Of a stretch of 64,000 nucleotides of DNA, positions 56,332 to 64,000 are shown piece by piece. This stretch comes from Planctomycetia bacterium (GTDB lineage: Bacteria > Planctomycetota > Planctomycetia > Pirellulales > Thermoguttaceae): contig JAUNBK010000004.1 in NCBI GenBank assembly GCA_030527105.1, forward strand, positions 1 through 64,000. The letters are read 5' to 3'. A program made the translations under genes and the position numbers. Numbering within the stretch: position 1 is the stretch's first letter; each line of letters begins with the position of its first letter. Under the pieces are notes generated by a model. The model ran no database searches. It saw only the letters and a list, made by a program, of their open reading frames with translations, and had not been told where the DNA came from.

Positions 56332-59300
56332 ATGAACGAAAAGAAAATAACGTTTGAGGGGATCGAGATAACCCCCCATTCTGGTCTTGATACAAAGCAC
56401 GTGGCACTTCTGCGCGAGCGATTTGGGGCGAACGAACTAACTCCGCCGCCACGCAGTCCGTGGTGGAAGGATTTTTTGGCGAAGTTCAAAGACCCAACGA
56501 TTCAGATTTTGCTGGTGGCAGCGATTCTCTCGCTTGCGGTTGCGGCTGTGGAGAAACACTGGCTTGGTCACTCTGCTGACGCGGGGTACATCGACTCGAT
56601 CGGGATATTCATCGCGGTGGCGTTGGCGACGCTCGTCGGATTCTTTAGCGAGCGACGAAGCGCGAAGGAATTTGAGGCGCTCAACAAAGTTAAAGACGAC
56701 ATTTCGATCAAAGTCCTTCGCGATGGTCAGGCGGCGGAAATTCATATCGGAGAAGTCGTCGTTGGCGACATTATTCTCTTGGGTTTGGGCGATAAAATCC
56801 CTGCGGATGGTATTCTGCTCGAGGAAATGGGACTTCTTGTCGAAGAATCCATGCTCACGGGGGAATCCGTCCCGGCATCCAAATCAGCCTTCAAGCAGTC
56901 CTTGGATTTGAGTCGTACGGAGGAGTACAACGTTCTCTCGAATCCGTCTTTCGTCGCGCGCGGAACCATGGTGAGCGACGGGCACGCTGTCTATTGCGTC
57001 ACGGCAGTTGGCGACGCGACCCAAATGGGGAAAATTGCCTCCGCACTCAAAGACGATCCCTATAAAAACGAAACTCCTCTCGTCGCGAAGCTGAGCGTTT
57101 TGGCGCGTCAAATCAGCGTCGTTGGTGCCTCCTGCGCCATGATTATTTTCACCATCATGAGTCTCTCCTCACTTTGGAAATCATCGCTCTGCCGCGTGGT
57201 TAGCGAGGGTGGAGCCGTCAGCTACCCCATTCTCACGCAGATCGGCCCCACGAATCTCGGCATCTTCGCATTGATTTCCGTTGCGTGCGGCGGCATCCTT
57301 CTTTGGTTGGGCGTCCTCCCATTTTTCCGCAGCATGGAGCTTGAAATCAAATCGCGATTCCTCAAATTCTGCGCGTTCGTTCCGATGTTTGCGGTGACGT
57401 TTGCGCTGTGCGTCGCGTGCTGGGGGATGATGCAAGAAGCGCAACTCACGCAGGAAGCGGGTGTCGATCTTCTGCAAGAAGTTTTGCTCTCGTTCATCGT
57501 CGCGGTCACGATTATCGTTGTGGCGGTGCCAGAGGGTCTGCCGATGATGGTCACGGTGTCGCTCGCGCTCAATATGATGAAAATGTCGCGCGAAAAGTGC
57601 CTCGTCCGCAAGCTCGAGGCGTCCGAGACAATTGGTTCTGCAACCGTCATTTGTACGGACAAAACGGGCACGCTCACTCAAAACCAAATGACTCCCGTCT
57701 GGGCGCTTTTGGGGCGGAATGAGTACACGCAAAAACAAATGTCGGCGCTCAAGAAAGAGTTGACGCGGACAAAACTTTCGCAAGTGTGGAAGAGTCTTTT
57801 GAACGGCATCGCCATCAATAGTTCCGCCGACCTCCATGTCGAGACAGACGCCGCAGGGAAAACGAACATCCATGGGATTGGCAATCCGACTGAGTGCGCG
57901 CTTTTGAAATTCATCCATGCTCAGGGTGAGGACTACCTCGAGCTGCGCAACCAGAGTGAGACGACTGCCGAGGTGGCGCACAACTCGCAAAGGAAGATTT
58001 CTTTGAGAATCGTGAAAACCAAAGAGGGTGGAGAAATTGGCTACATGAAAGGCGCGCCGGAGAAAATTCTCGAGCGCTGCAAGTATTTTCTCGTGAATGG
58101 ACAGCAGATTTTGCTTGAGGAAAAAGACCGAGTGTTTATTTCGAAAAAAATCCAATTCGCATCGGAGAACGCGCTGCGTGTGTTGGCGTTTTGCGAACGG
58201 AACTCGAGTCCTTCTTCCCCCTCGAATTGTCTCGAAACGACGGAAGACGCTGCCGCATGGTTGGAGGATCGTAACTACGTTCTGACGGGGATTTTGGGCA
58301 TTGCCGACCCGGTGCGAGAGGAGGCGGCGGAGGCGGTGCAAAGGTGTCAATATGCGGGCATTAAGGTCAAATTGATCACGGGGGACTCGCTCCCCACCGC
58401 GAAAGCCATTGCCAAGCAGACGGGGATTTTGACGCGAGACGACCATTTTGCCGCGATTACGTCTGAGGATTTCAACGCCATTTCGGAGGAGGACTTGCCG
58501 AAGCGCGCGGAGGAGATTCAGGTGATTGCTCGATCGACGCCGAGCGACAAACTTCGTTTAGTGAAAGCGCTGCACCATAGCGGGGAAGTCGTTGCAATGA
58601 CGGGAGACGGAACCAACGATGCGCCTGCGCTAAAGTTTGCCGATGTTGGCGTCGCAATGGGAATCACGGGTACGGAAGTCGCGAAGGAAGCGAGCGATAT
58701 TATCATCGTGGACGACAACTTCAAGAGCATCGTGACGGGCGTCTGGTGGGGGCGTACGCTGTTCCAAAACATTCAGAGGTTCCTTCAGTTCCAACTTTCC
58801 GTAAACGCCGCCGCGCTTTTGTGCGCTCTCATCGGCCCGATGGTTGGAGTGCCGATTCCTCTCACGGTGACGCAGCTTTTGTGGATCAATATTATCATGG
58901 ACACGTTTGCGGCGATAGCGTATTCGACCGACCCGCCGCGCGAAACGTCGCTTCGCGTCCCGCCTATTTCGCGAAACGCGCATATCATCACGCCTTCCAT
59001 GGCGGTATCGATTGCACTTGTGAGCATTTATCAAACCGCGATGCTTTTTGCGTTCCTTTTTAACGAACGTTTGGCGTCGTTCCTTTTGGAGCCGAGCGCG
59101 CATTATAAGGTTGAAGGGACGCCAGCGTCGAATCTCCCCGCGCTCACGGTGTTCTTCACGATGTTGGTCATGTTCCAATTTTGGCACAAGTTTAATTGTC
59201 GTGCGCTCACGTCGAAGGAGTCGTGTTTTGCACTCATTACGCGCAATCGACTGTTTTTGTGGATAATTTTCGTAATCACGGCAGTTCAAATTGCTATGGT

Positions 59301-59454
59301 AATGTCGGAGCCAGTTGGAAAATTTTTCCGCACGACACCATTGGAGTGGGAGACGCTCGGGAAAATAACGCTCGTGACGGCGACTGTTTTACCCGTTGGT
59401 TGGCTCGCGCGACAAATCGCTGGGCTGTGGGAGAAAACGCACGAGCATGTTTGA
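56332..59454 (+). CDS. P-type Ca2+-transporting ATPase with extra membrane pair
   Basis: The ATG at 56332 (MNEKKITFEG) is preferred over an upstream frame start at 56251. The product is 1,040 residues. The phosphorylation site is DKTGT near residue 442 (ICTDKTGTLTQNQM). The M4 ion site VPEGLP lies near 400, and the hinge is TGDGTNDAPALKFADVGVAM. This is the type IIA/IIB (PMCA-like) family that pumps Ca2+ out of the cell. Between M3 (about 263-280) and M4 (about 390-410) lie two further hydrophobic segments (about 305-330 and 345-365), where family members usually have only a short loop. There is no obvious C-terminal autoinhibitory domain. Confidence 0.9.
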   Translation: MNEKKITFEGIEITPHSGLDTKHVALLRERFGANELTPPPRSPWWKDFLAKFKDPTIQILLVAAILSLAVAAVEKHWLGHSADAGYIDSIGIFIAVALATLVGFFSERRSAKEFEALNKVKDDISIKVLRDGQAAEIHIGEVVVGDIILLGLGDKIPADGILLEEMGLLVEESMLTGESVPASKSAFKQSLDLSRTEEYNVLSNPSFVARGTMVSDGHAVYCVTAVGDATQMGKIASALKDDPYKNETPLVAKLSVLARQISVVGASCAMIIFTIMSLSSLWKSSLCRVVSEGGAVSYPILTQIGPTNLGIFALISVACGGILLWLGVLPFFRSMELEIKSRFLKFCAFVPMFAVTFALCVACWGMMQEAQLTQEAGVDLLQEVLLSFIVAVTIIVVAVPEGLPMMVTVSLALNMMKMSREKCLVRKLEASETIGSATVICTDKTGTLTQNQMTPVWALLGRNEYTQKQMSALKKELTRTKLSQVWKSLLNGIAINSSADLHVETDAAGKTNIHGIGNPTECALLKFIHAQGEDYLELRNQSETTAEVAHNSQRKISLRIVKTKEGGEIGYMKGAPEKILERCKYFLVNGQQILLEEKDRVFISKKIQFASENALRVLAFCERNSSPSSPSNCLETTEDAAAWLEDRNYVLTGILGIADPVREEAAEAVQRCQYAGIKVKLITGDSLPTAKAIAKQTGILTRDDHFAAITSEDFNAISEEDLPKRAEEIQVIARSTPSDKLRLVKALHHSGEVVAMTGDGTNDAPALKFADVGVAMGITGTEVAKEASDIIIVDDNFKSIVTGVWWGRTLFQNIQRFLQFQLSVNAAALLCALIGPMVGVPIPLTVTQLLWINIIMDTFAAIAYSTDPPRETSLRVPPISRNAHIITPSMAVSIALVSIYQTAMLFAFLFNERLASFLLEPSAHYKVEGTPASNLPALTVFFTMLVMFQFWHKFNCRALTSKESCFALITRNRLFLWIIFVITAVQIAMVMSEPVGKFFRTTPLEWETLGKITLVTATVLPVGWLARQIAGLWEKTHEHV

Positions 59455-59465
59455 GGCGATGCGGT

Positions 59466-59561
59466 ATGAGTAACCAAAATCCGTTCTCGAGCTTCTTCGG
59501 GAGCGGAGGTTCGTTTTTTTCGGAAATTTCCTCATATCTTCCGCTCAAAATCACGACATAG
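59466..59561 (+). CDS. Possible 31-residue peptide
   Basis: An ATG with GAGG nine bases upstream starts a short frame right after the ATPase stop. The peptide is Ser/Phe-rich (NPFSSFFGSGGSFFSEIS). A UUCG-type hairpin (GCTTC-TTCG-GGAGC) lies inside, with a T-run eight bases later, so the stretch could equally be a weak terminator. Nothing in it is recognised. Confidence 0.3.
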   Translation: MSNQNPFSSFFGSGGSFFSEISSYLPLKITT

Positions 59562-59640
59562 AAGTATACGAGCCGATGTGGTTGCGAGTGGCAATTTGAA
59601 GAAGTCTCAGAGTTCAAGATATAAAAACGTGTAGAGCATA

Positions 59641-60585
59641 ATGAAGAAAAAACTCGATAAAGAAGGCAAAGAGGAAATCTTACGCAAACTCCAAGTGCGC
59701 GGACACAAAAACGTGCGGCGTGAGATACTTTTTGACCCCGTTAAATGGATTTGCTTTTTCCTCATTCTCTGCATTGTCGCGGCGGGAGGATATCTTGCGT
59801 TTATTCTCTATCGCCAGTGGGAAAAGCCGTATCGAGACCAAGCAAAATCGGTCGAGAATATGCAGATGATCATGGACGCCATTGAGCGCTATCGTGCCGA
59901 GAACAACGGGCAGTATCCGCTTCCCTACACGATCGACTCGAATGGCGACCCGCTTTTGAGTTGGAGGGTGCATATTTTGCCGTATATTCAGGACAAAAAC
60001 GGTCTGCCGATTTATCAAGATTTGTACAACCAATTTGATTTAAAGAAGTCATGGCTTCATTCTGAGAATAGCAAACTTCTCTCGCAGATGCCGGACATTT
60101 TTTTCTCTCCGATGAATGACGGTCTGCCGCTTGATGGGATGTGTAACTACTTGACGATTCGTCACAAAGATTCTGTTTTTCCGGGCGGGACGATTATTTT
60201 CTCTGAGGGGATCGAGGACCCGCCCAAATACACCGTTGCGGTGGTGGAAGTTGGCGCGGAAGATGCCGTTCATTGGACGGAGCCTCGAGATTTCGTGTTT
60301 AATCCCGAAGAGGCGAAGGAGGGCGCGCCAGATTCGCCTCATGGTGGAAAGCTTGTTTGTGGAATGTGCGACGGTTCCGTCCGTGTGTTGGACGCTCCGC
60401 CTGATCTGCGGGAAACACTTCAGAATCTTCCGCCCGAAAAACGCGCGGAGGAGAATCCTTGGACACTTCCCTTCCTCCGCAACAATGGATATATACCCCC
60501 AGTTGGCGAAATTGACAACCTCCCGCCCGAAGCGCCTCCGAAAAATACCGACCCAATGGAGGGGTCCATCTACGACAATCGTTGA
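59641..60585 (+). CDS. DUF1559-like planctomycete membrane protein
   Basis: The 314-residue product has one membrane segment (ICFFLILCIVAAGGYLAFIL, about residues 37-56). A periplasmic domain follows with AIERYRAENNGQYPLP, LSWRVHILPYIQ, the N-terminal half of the DUF1559 pattern, and late SPHGGKLVCGMCDGSVR, its C-terminal half. DUF1559 proteins are hugely expanded in planctomycetes and resemble type II pseudopilins, but the usual pilin-like methylation site is not obvious here. It ends one base from the converging flavoprotein gene. Confidence 0.82.
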   Translation: MKKKLDKEGKEEILRKLQVRGHKNVRREILFDPVKWICFFLILCIVAAGGYLAFILYRQWEKPYRDQAKSVENMQMIMDAIERYRAENNGQYPLPYTIDSNGDPLLSWRVHILPYIQDKNGLPIYQDLYNQFDLKKSWLHSENSKLLSQMPDIFFSPMNDGLPLDGMCNYLTIRHKDSVFPGGTIIFSEGIEDPPKYTVAVVEVGAEDAVHWTEPRDFVFNPEEAKEGAPDSPHGGKLVCGMCDGSVRVLDAPPDLRETLQNLPPEKRAEENPWTLPFLRNNGYIPPVGEIDNLPPEAPPKNTDPMEGSIYDNR

Positions 60586-60586
60586 C

Positions 60587-61069
60587 TCACGGCTGAATGC
60601 GGCGTTCTTTCCCACTGAGCGAGGTCACGTGGAGGGCAAAAACCACCACGCTCTCCAGACTCTGTGGGGAGAAATGCCAAGGGCGCGGCGCGACGTAGTG
60701 ATCCATGATTTTTTGCAATCCGAACTTTTTCTCCTCCGCCGTCTCTAAAATGACGATCGTTCCGGTGCCGATGAGCGATTGGTACGCCATTGCGTAACGA
60801 CAAGGGACGTCGTCTCCCTCGAGAAGCTGGTGGTTCGTGTCCATTTCCCAACCAACGTGGGGGTTCTTTTGGATTAAATCGTGTTTTCGTCCCTCGGAAG
60901 CGCCGTGAAAATAGAGCGTCAAAACTTCATTTTCGAAGGAAAAACCGAAATTCAATGGGACGATATAGGGTGCAATCTCGTCGGCAAGAGCGATTCGACA
61001 AACGTCGCAGCGTTCGAGGACGCCGAGGAGTTGCGTTTGATTTGTGATTTCTCTTTCGTGGCGTCGCAT
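60587..61069 (-). CDS. NimA-like pyridoxamine-5'-phosphate-oxidase-family flavoprotein
   Basis: The 160-residue protein begins MRRHEREITNQTQLLGVLE and has CDVCRIALADEIAPYIVPLNFGF and YFHGASEGRKHDLI, the FMN-binding split barrel of the NimA/PPOX family. These small flavoproteins reduce nitro compounds or keep redox balance in anaerobes. Nitroimidazole reduction is a family trait, not shown here. GAGGGAGA lies five bases before the ATG. Repeat copy F ends 26 bp before the start. Confidence 0.86.
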   Translation of the reverse strand: MRRHEREITNQTQLLGVLERCDVCRIALADEIAPYIVPLNFGFSFENEVLTLYFHGASEGRKHDLIQKNPHVGWEMDTNHQLLEGDDVPCRYAMAYQSLIGTGTIVILETAEEKKFGLQKIMDHYVAPRPWHFSPQSLESVVVFALHVTSLSGKERRIQP

Positions 61070-61094
61070 GGAATTCTCCCTCTCGTGCGAATTT

Positions 61095-61200
61095 TATAAT
61101 ACCTCTCGTTGAAATTTCCGGTCCCGTCCGCCGTTGGAGGTACGCACCACGGCTCGCAATGCGTTGCGCAAAACGGGAATTTTAAAGGAGAATGAGTATA
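61095..61200 (+). repeat. Dispersed repeat, copy F
   Basis: This full-length copy runs from TATAATACCTCTCGTTG to AGGAGAATGAGTATA, very close to copy A in the middle (TACGCACCACGGCTCGCAA). It fills almost the whole gap between the NimA-like start and the stop of the next minus-strand gene. Confidence 0.8.
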
Positions 61201-61227
61201 CAATTGCTTGCGTTGTGATTTTCGTAT

Positions 61228-61719
61228 TTAGTCCGCTTTCGGAGAGGAGTACGACATGGAGTCATAATACTCTTCGAGGATGCGTGCCGCCAGCGCGACC
61301 ATTTCGACGCAAGGACGCTTTTTGTAGTACGCTTCTGTCCGTGGCTCGGAGATGTGGGAGTCGGATTGCTTTTTCTCCAACCCCAGCAACTCTCGGCAGA
61401 TGATAGATCCCGTCTCCTCTCGGAAGCGCCCCACGAGGGTTTGAATCCGCGCGTATTGGGTGTCTCTTGCGAATTTGTCGGAAAGATCGGACGACCCCCA
61501 CATCAGATTGGCGGCGAGAACCATTCCCGAGACGGCACCACAAACTTCTCGTAGGCGTCCAATTCCGCCCCCAAATCCAGACGCGAGTCGGGCTAAAGTG
61601 AGAGCGTCGAGACCGCACTCGTCCTCAAACGCCATGACGACCGCCTGCGCGCAATTTGCGCCCTCCAGGAAGAGTTGACGCGCTTTTTCGGCTTTTGCTG
61701 AATAATTGTCCGATACCAT
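61228..61719 (-). CDS. C_GCAxxG_C_C family redox protein
   Basis: The ATG at 61719 is chosen because GAGGAG lies six bases before it. The 163-residue product shows the family pattern: GANCAQAVV, a Cys in FEDECG, GFGGGIGRLREVCGAVSG, ICRELLG and a last PCVE. These cysteines bind an unknown cofactor, and many members are exported or occur in redox operons. Here there is no signal peptide. The start lies 11 bp after the stop of the upstream gene, so they are cotranscribed. Confidence 0.87.
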   Translation of the reverse strand: MVSDNYSAKAEKARQLFLEGANCAQAVVMAFEDECGLDALTLARLASGFGGGIGRLREVCGAVSGMVLAANLMWGSSDLSDKFARDTQYARIQTLVGRFREETGSIICRELLGLEKKQSDSHISEPRTEAYYKKRPCVEMVALAARILEEYYDSMSYSSPKAD

Positions 61720-61729
61720 AAATTTCTCC

Positions 61730-62437
61730 TCAATCATTCGATTTTTTCGTGTTTTTCTTCTTTTTGTCAGCAACGCTTTTTGTTTTGCTCGGCGCGGCAA
61801 CCTTTCGTCCCGGCCAACGCACGACCTCTTGAACGAGCACACCTTTGCCACGCAACAGCCAGACGACGAGGTCGCACGGCGCGTCGAAATCCGTGCCAAT
61901 AAGCTCGTATCCATAAGCAACAGCGTTGGAGGGTGCCTCCTTAGAGGGGGGGACTCCCACGCAGCAACGCGACGCGTCCGGGTAGACGAGCGTCGTTTCT
62001 TCTTTGTCGATACGCGGATTTTCCATGACGACCCGGACGATCGACTCGCGTTTCTCGAAACGATTCCGCCAGCCCAAAAACGTGAGTTCCGCGTCGGGAT
62101 CGAACAACTCCATTCGACGCGAAACGTAGTCGCTGTCGTCGCTCAAAAAGCAGTGTGCAAGCTCGTCCTGAACCTGAATGCCGCGCGCGTCGTACAGCTT
62201 CAGCCAGTCGTGCTCGAAATACAAAGGCTTCGTTTGAGAGAGGTTCTCTTTCGTTTCGTTGTGCAATATCCGCACCTCAAGGGAGGTTTTTTGGTGTATC
62301 TCACACGGATACTCGAGTCTCAAAATCGGCTCTCCGTCCGGCAACTTGACGACGGAAACGTATTTTGTTGGCGTTTGCGCACAAACGATTGTGGTCAAAA
62401 TGCACCAAAAAAGGATTCCAACGCAATGTTTCTTCAT
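61730..62437 (-). CDS. Unknown secreted protein
   Basis: The 235-residue product has a signal peptide (CVGILFWCILTTIVCAQ), a beta-rich body and a lysine-rich tail (KSVADKKKKNTKKSND). AGGTAG precedes the ATG. It is the middle gene of a three-gene run (15 bp after the SGNH gene, 10 bp before the C_GCAxxG gene). No family is recognised. Confidence 0.7.
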   Translation of the reverse strand: MKKHCVGILFWCILTTIVCAQTPTKYVSVVKLPDGEPILRLEYPCEIHQKTSLEVRILHNETKENLSQTKPLYFEHDWLKLYDARGIQVQDELAHCFLSDDSDYVSRRMELFDPDAELTFLGWRNRFEKRESIVRVVMENPRIDKEETTLVYPDASRCCVGVPPSKEAPSNAVAYGYELIGTDFDAPCDLVVWLLRGKGVLVQEVVRWPGRKVAAPSKTKSVADKKKKNTKKSND

Positions 62438-62451
62438 TCTTCTACCTCATT

Positions 62452-64000
62452 CTACTTTGTAGGATTGTCGTTTGAAAGATTATCGTTCGTGAAATAAATG
62501 TCGAGGAGGCGTCCGATTATTTGGCACCCGCGCGCGTTGGCGTGGACGGCGTCTCCCATGAACCAGCCGTATGTTTTCCCGCTCTCGAGAATATATCGCC
62601 ACCAAGGTGCCGTCATATCGAAATACGCGCACTTTTCCTCCTCTGCGACACGTCGAAGATGAAATCGAAAAGGGTCCCTTGTTTCGTCCAACTCGTACTG
62701 CCAATTTTTGATGTGGCTGTCACGCACGCTGCCAAAAACTGGCGTGACGAGGAGAATCTCCAACTCCGGCAGTTTCGCACGACTTTGTCGAATTACACTC
62801 CGAATCGCCTCCCAGTCTCCACCGTTCGAGATGCCGCCGATGATGAGAAGGTCGGGCTGGTGTCGAACGACATATTCCTCCACGCGATTTTCGTCTTGAT
62901 AATATCGGCACCCCGTCGAACTGCGCAGTGAGGCGATTTTCACGATGTCGCACTTTGGATAGCGTCGCTCGAGCAAAAGTTCAAAATTCGAACCACTTGT
63001 GTTGCCCATGATGCTGTCCCCCAAAAGAACCATCCGAAGCGTGCCGCCGTCACGGAGTTTTGCCATCGTTTTGGGAAGATAGCGAAATCGATCCGCCTCT
63101 GGCGTGTAGCGAATTGGATCCATCGCGCCATAGATTTTGTCGATTCTTTCGAGCGTGCTCAAACCTTCAAATGGATTCTGGGTCGTGCCGTTCAGGAGAA
63201 TCCCACCAATGCGCGCGACGCCCTCGTCCGACGTGCGCAAAACGAAAGTATGCTCTTTCTCCCGCTCCAATCCCTCGGCAAGCAAAATCGGGCGCATTGC
63301 GAACTGCGTGGAGGCTGGCGTCGCGTGTGCGTTGGGAATTTTCTCCCAAGCGCCGCCGTCAATGGAGAACTCCAAGCACGCAGAGTCCGCCCCCACAACG
63401 TCGATAAGCCCCACCTCGCTCCCGACAAACGAGAGTGAAAGCGTTTCCCCCCTGCGCGACGTTGTGAGCAAGTGACGAAACGGCAGAATCGGACTCTCCT
63501 GCCCCGACTTCCAACCGGGAGAGAATGCGGCGTTTTCGTAAGCGACGATTCGGCACTTCGCGTTCGTCTGCGACATTTTCGGCGCGGGGAGGGTGTATCG
63601 CACGACGCTTTGTCCCGTGTTTTGCTCCGTGTCGTCAGTCGCCATGAGCGCATCGACAAAGAGTCGCGTTGCGTCCGCGTAGATATTCGCCCCTGCGTCC
63701 GTGGGGAGGATGCCGTCCTGCGAGAATTCCGCCTCGGAAATTTCTCCCGCGAGGATTTTTTCTGCCGCATATTGCGCAAGATTCAGAGATGGAACGTCGT
63801 AATGCTCCGCGATTTCTTCGCACCACGCAATATAATCCGGCGTTCGTCCCGCTCTATACGCATCGAGCATCGCGGGCGTGAGCGTGTAGACGACAATAAT
63901 ACTATGCGTGGCGCGATAGAGCGTCGTTTGGCGAATGAGTTCCTCCAGCCACGTTTTGACGTGCGTTTCGTCCGCCGTGGAGTCTCCCGCAGCGCAGTCG
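62452..64000 (-). CDS. SGNH/GDSL hydrolase, apparently tandem (N-terminus cut by window edge)
   Basis: The frame is open to the window edge, so at least 515 residues are coded. The C-terminal half is a complete-looking SGNH domain: GDS in VLLGDSIMGN, the Asn block GGISNGGDW and the D-x-x-H as DAVHANARG. Just before it lies a beta insertion (SLSFVGSEVGLIDV). The N-terminal part has YDVPSLNLAQYAAEKIL and then DGILPTDAGANIYAD, the end of a first SGNH domain in which the expected His is Leu. SGNH enzymes remove acetyl or other esters from glycans and lipids. The first copy would be non-catalytic and the second active. Export is likely but the signal is outside the window. Confidence 0.75.
   Translation of the reverse strand, partial: DCAAGDSTADETHVKTWLEELIRQTTLYRATHSIIVVYTLTPAMLDAYRAGRTPDYIAWCEEIAEHYDVPSLNLAQYAAEKILAGEISEAEFSQDGILPTDAGANIYADATRLFVDALMATDDTEQNTGQSVVRYTLPAPKMSQTNAKCRIVAYENAAFSPGWKSGQESPILPFRHLLTTSRRGETLSLSFVGSEVGLIDVVGADSACLEFSIDGGAWEKIPNAHATPASTQFAMRPILLAEGLEREKEHTFVLRTSDEGVARIGGILLNGTTQNPFEGLSTLERIDKIYGAMDPIRYTPEADRFRYLPKTMAKLRDGGTLRMVLLGDSIMGNTSGSNFELLLERRYPKCDIVKIASLRSSTGCRYYQDENRVEEYVVRHQPDLLIIGGISNGGDWEAIRSVIRQSRAKLPELEILLVTPVFGSVRDSHIKNWQYELDETRDPFRFHLRRVAEEEKCAYFDMTAPWWRYILESGKTYGWFMGDAVHANARGCQIIGRLLDIYFTNDNLSNDNPTK

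Noticed and set aside
57181..58446. A 421-codon minus-strand frame inside the P-type ATPase gene
   Set aside because: It is antisense to the phosphorylation and nucleotide-binding domain and has no protein-like features.

Overview
The window looks like a chromosomal piece of an anaerobic Planctomycetota bacterium, most like the gut-associated Pirellulales/Thermoguttaceae. That placement is inference from gene content. The signs are a DUF1559-type protein, a Ser/Thr kinase with the planctomycete-style N-terminus translationally coupled to a sigma-70-family factor, LVIVD and PQQ-type beta-propellers, an EpsI-like protein, a MoxR/DUF58/BatA/vWA operon and a large GH106-like hydrolase. Anaerobic or fermentative life is indicated by pyruvate:ferredoxin oxidoreductase lying divergent to an NfnAB-like pair, and by C_GCAxxG_C_C and NimA-like flavoproteins. 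I saw no rRNA, tRNA or CRISPR array.

Layout. 1-2.8 kb is a scrap-yard of mobile DNA: the start of an IS630-type transposase, a membrane protein ending in an RHS/YD-repeat fragment, an IS5-type transposase remnant with an internal stop, and a perfect consensus promoter leading into a gene start broken by a dispersed repeat. 2.8-8.7 kb (minus strand) is an ABC ATPase, a permease with a very large extracytoplasmic insertion, an EpsI-like protein and a secreted LVIVD propeller. 9.4-15.6 kb (plus) is a small protein, an HrpA-type RNA helicase and TilS. 15.6-22.7 kb (minus) is kinase plus sigma factor, a tiny secreted protein made of K-x-G-x repeats, and UvrA. 23.4-32.3 kb (minus) holds a Tat-exported TIM-barrel protein, a small membrane protein, a probable dead alpha/beta-hydrolase, an SIS sugar isomerase, two unknown proteins and NfnB/NfnA. 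32.6-36.1 kb is pyruvate:ferredoxin oxidoreductase.

36.4-55.8 kb (plus) starts with an OmpA-type lipoprotein and continues into a long tight gene run: a 1,949-residue TPR/propeller protein, a squalene-cyclase-like protein, MoxR, DUF58, a BatA-like protein, a vWA/GATase-like membrane protein and a 1,461-residue glycoside hydrolase, closed by a terminator. 55.9-60.6 kb carries an AtpZ-like protein, a P-type Ca2+ ATPase and a DUF1559-like protein. 60.6-64 kb (minus) holds a NimA-like flavoprotein and a three-gene run (tandem SGNH hydrolase, unknown secreted protein, C_GCAxxG_C_C protein).

A family of about 106-bp dispersed repeats with imperfect inverted ends runs through the window. Most good copies sit 23-59 bp before a start codon. 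This family and the K-x-G-x protein are the observations I would follow first.
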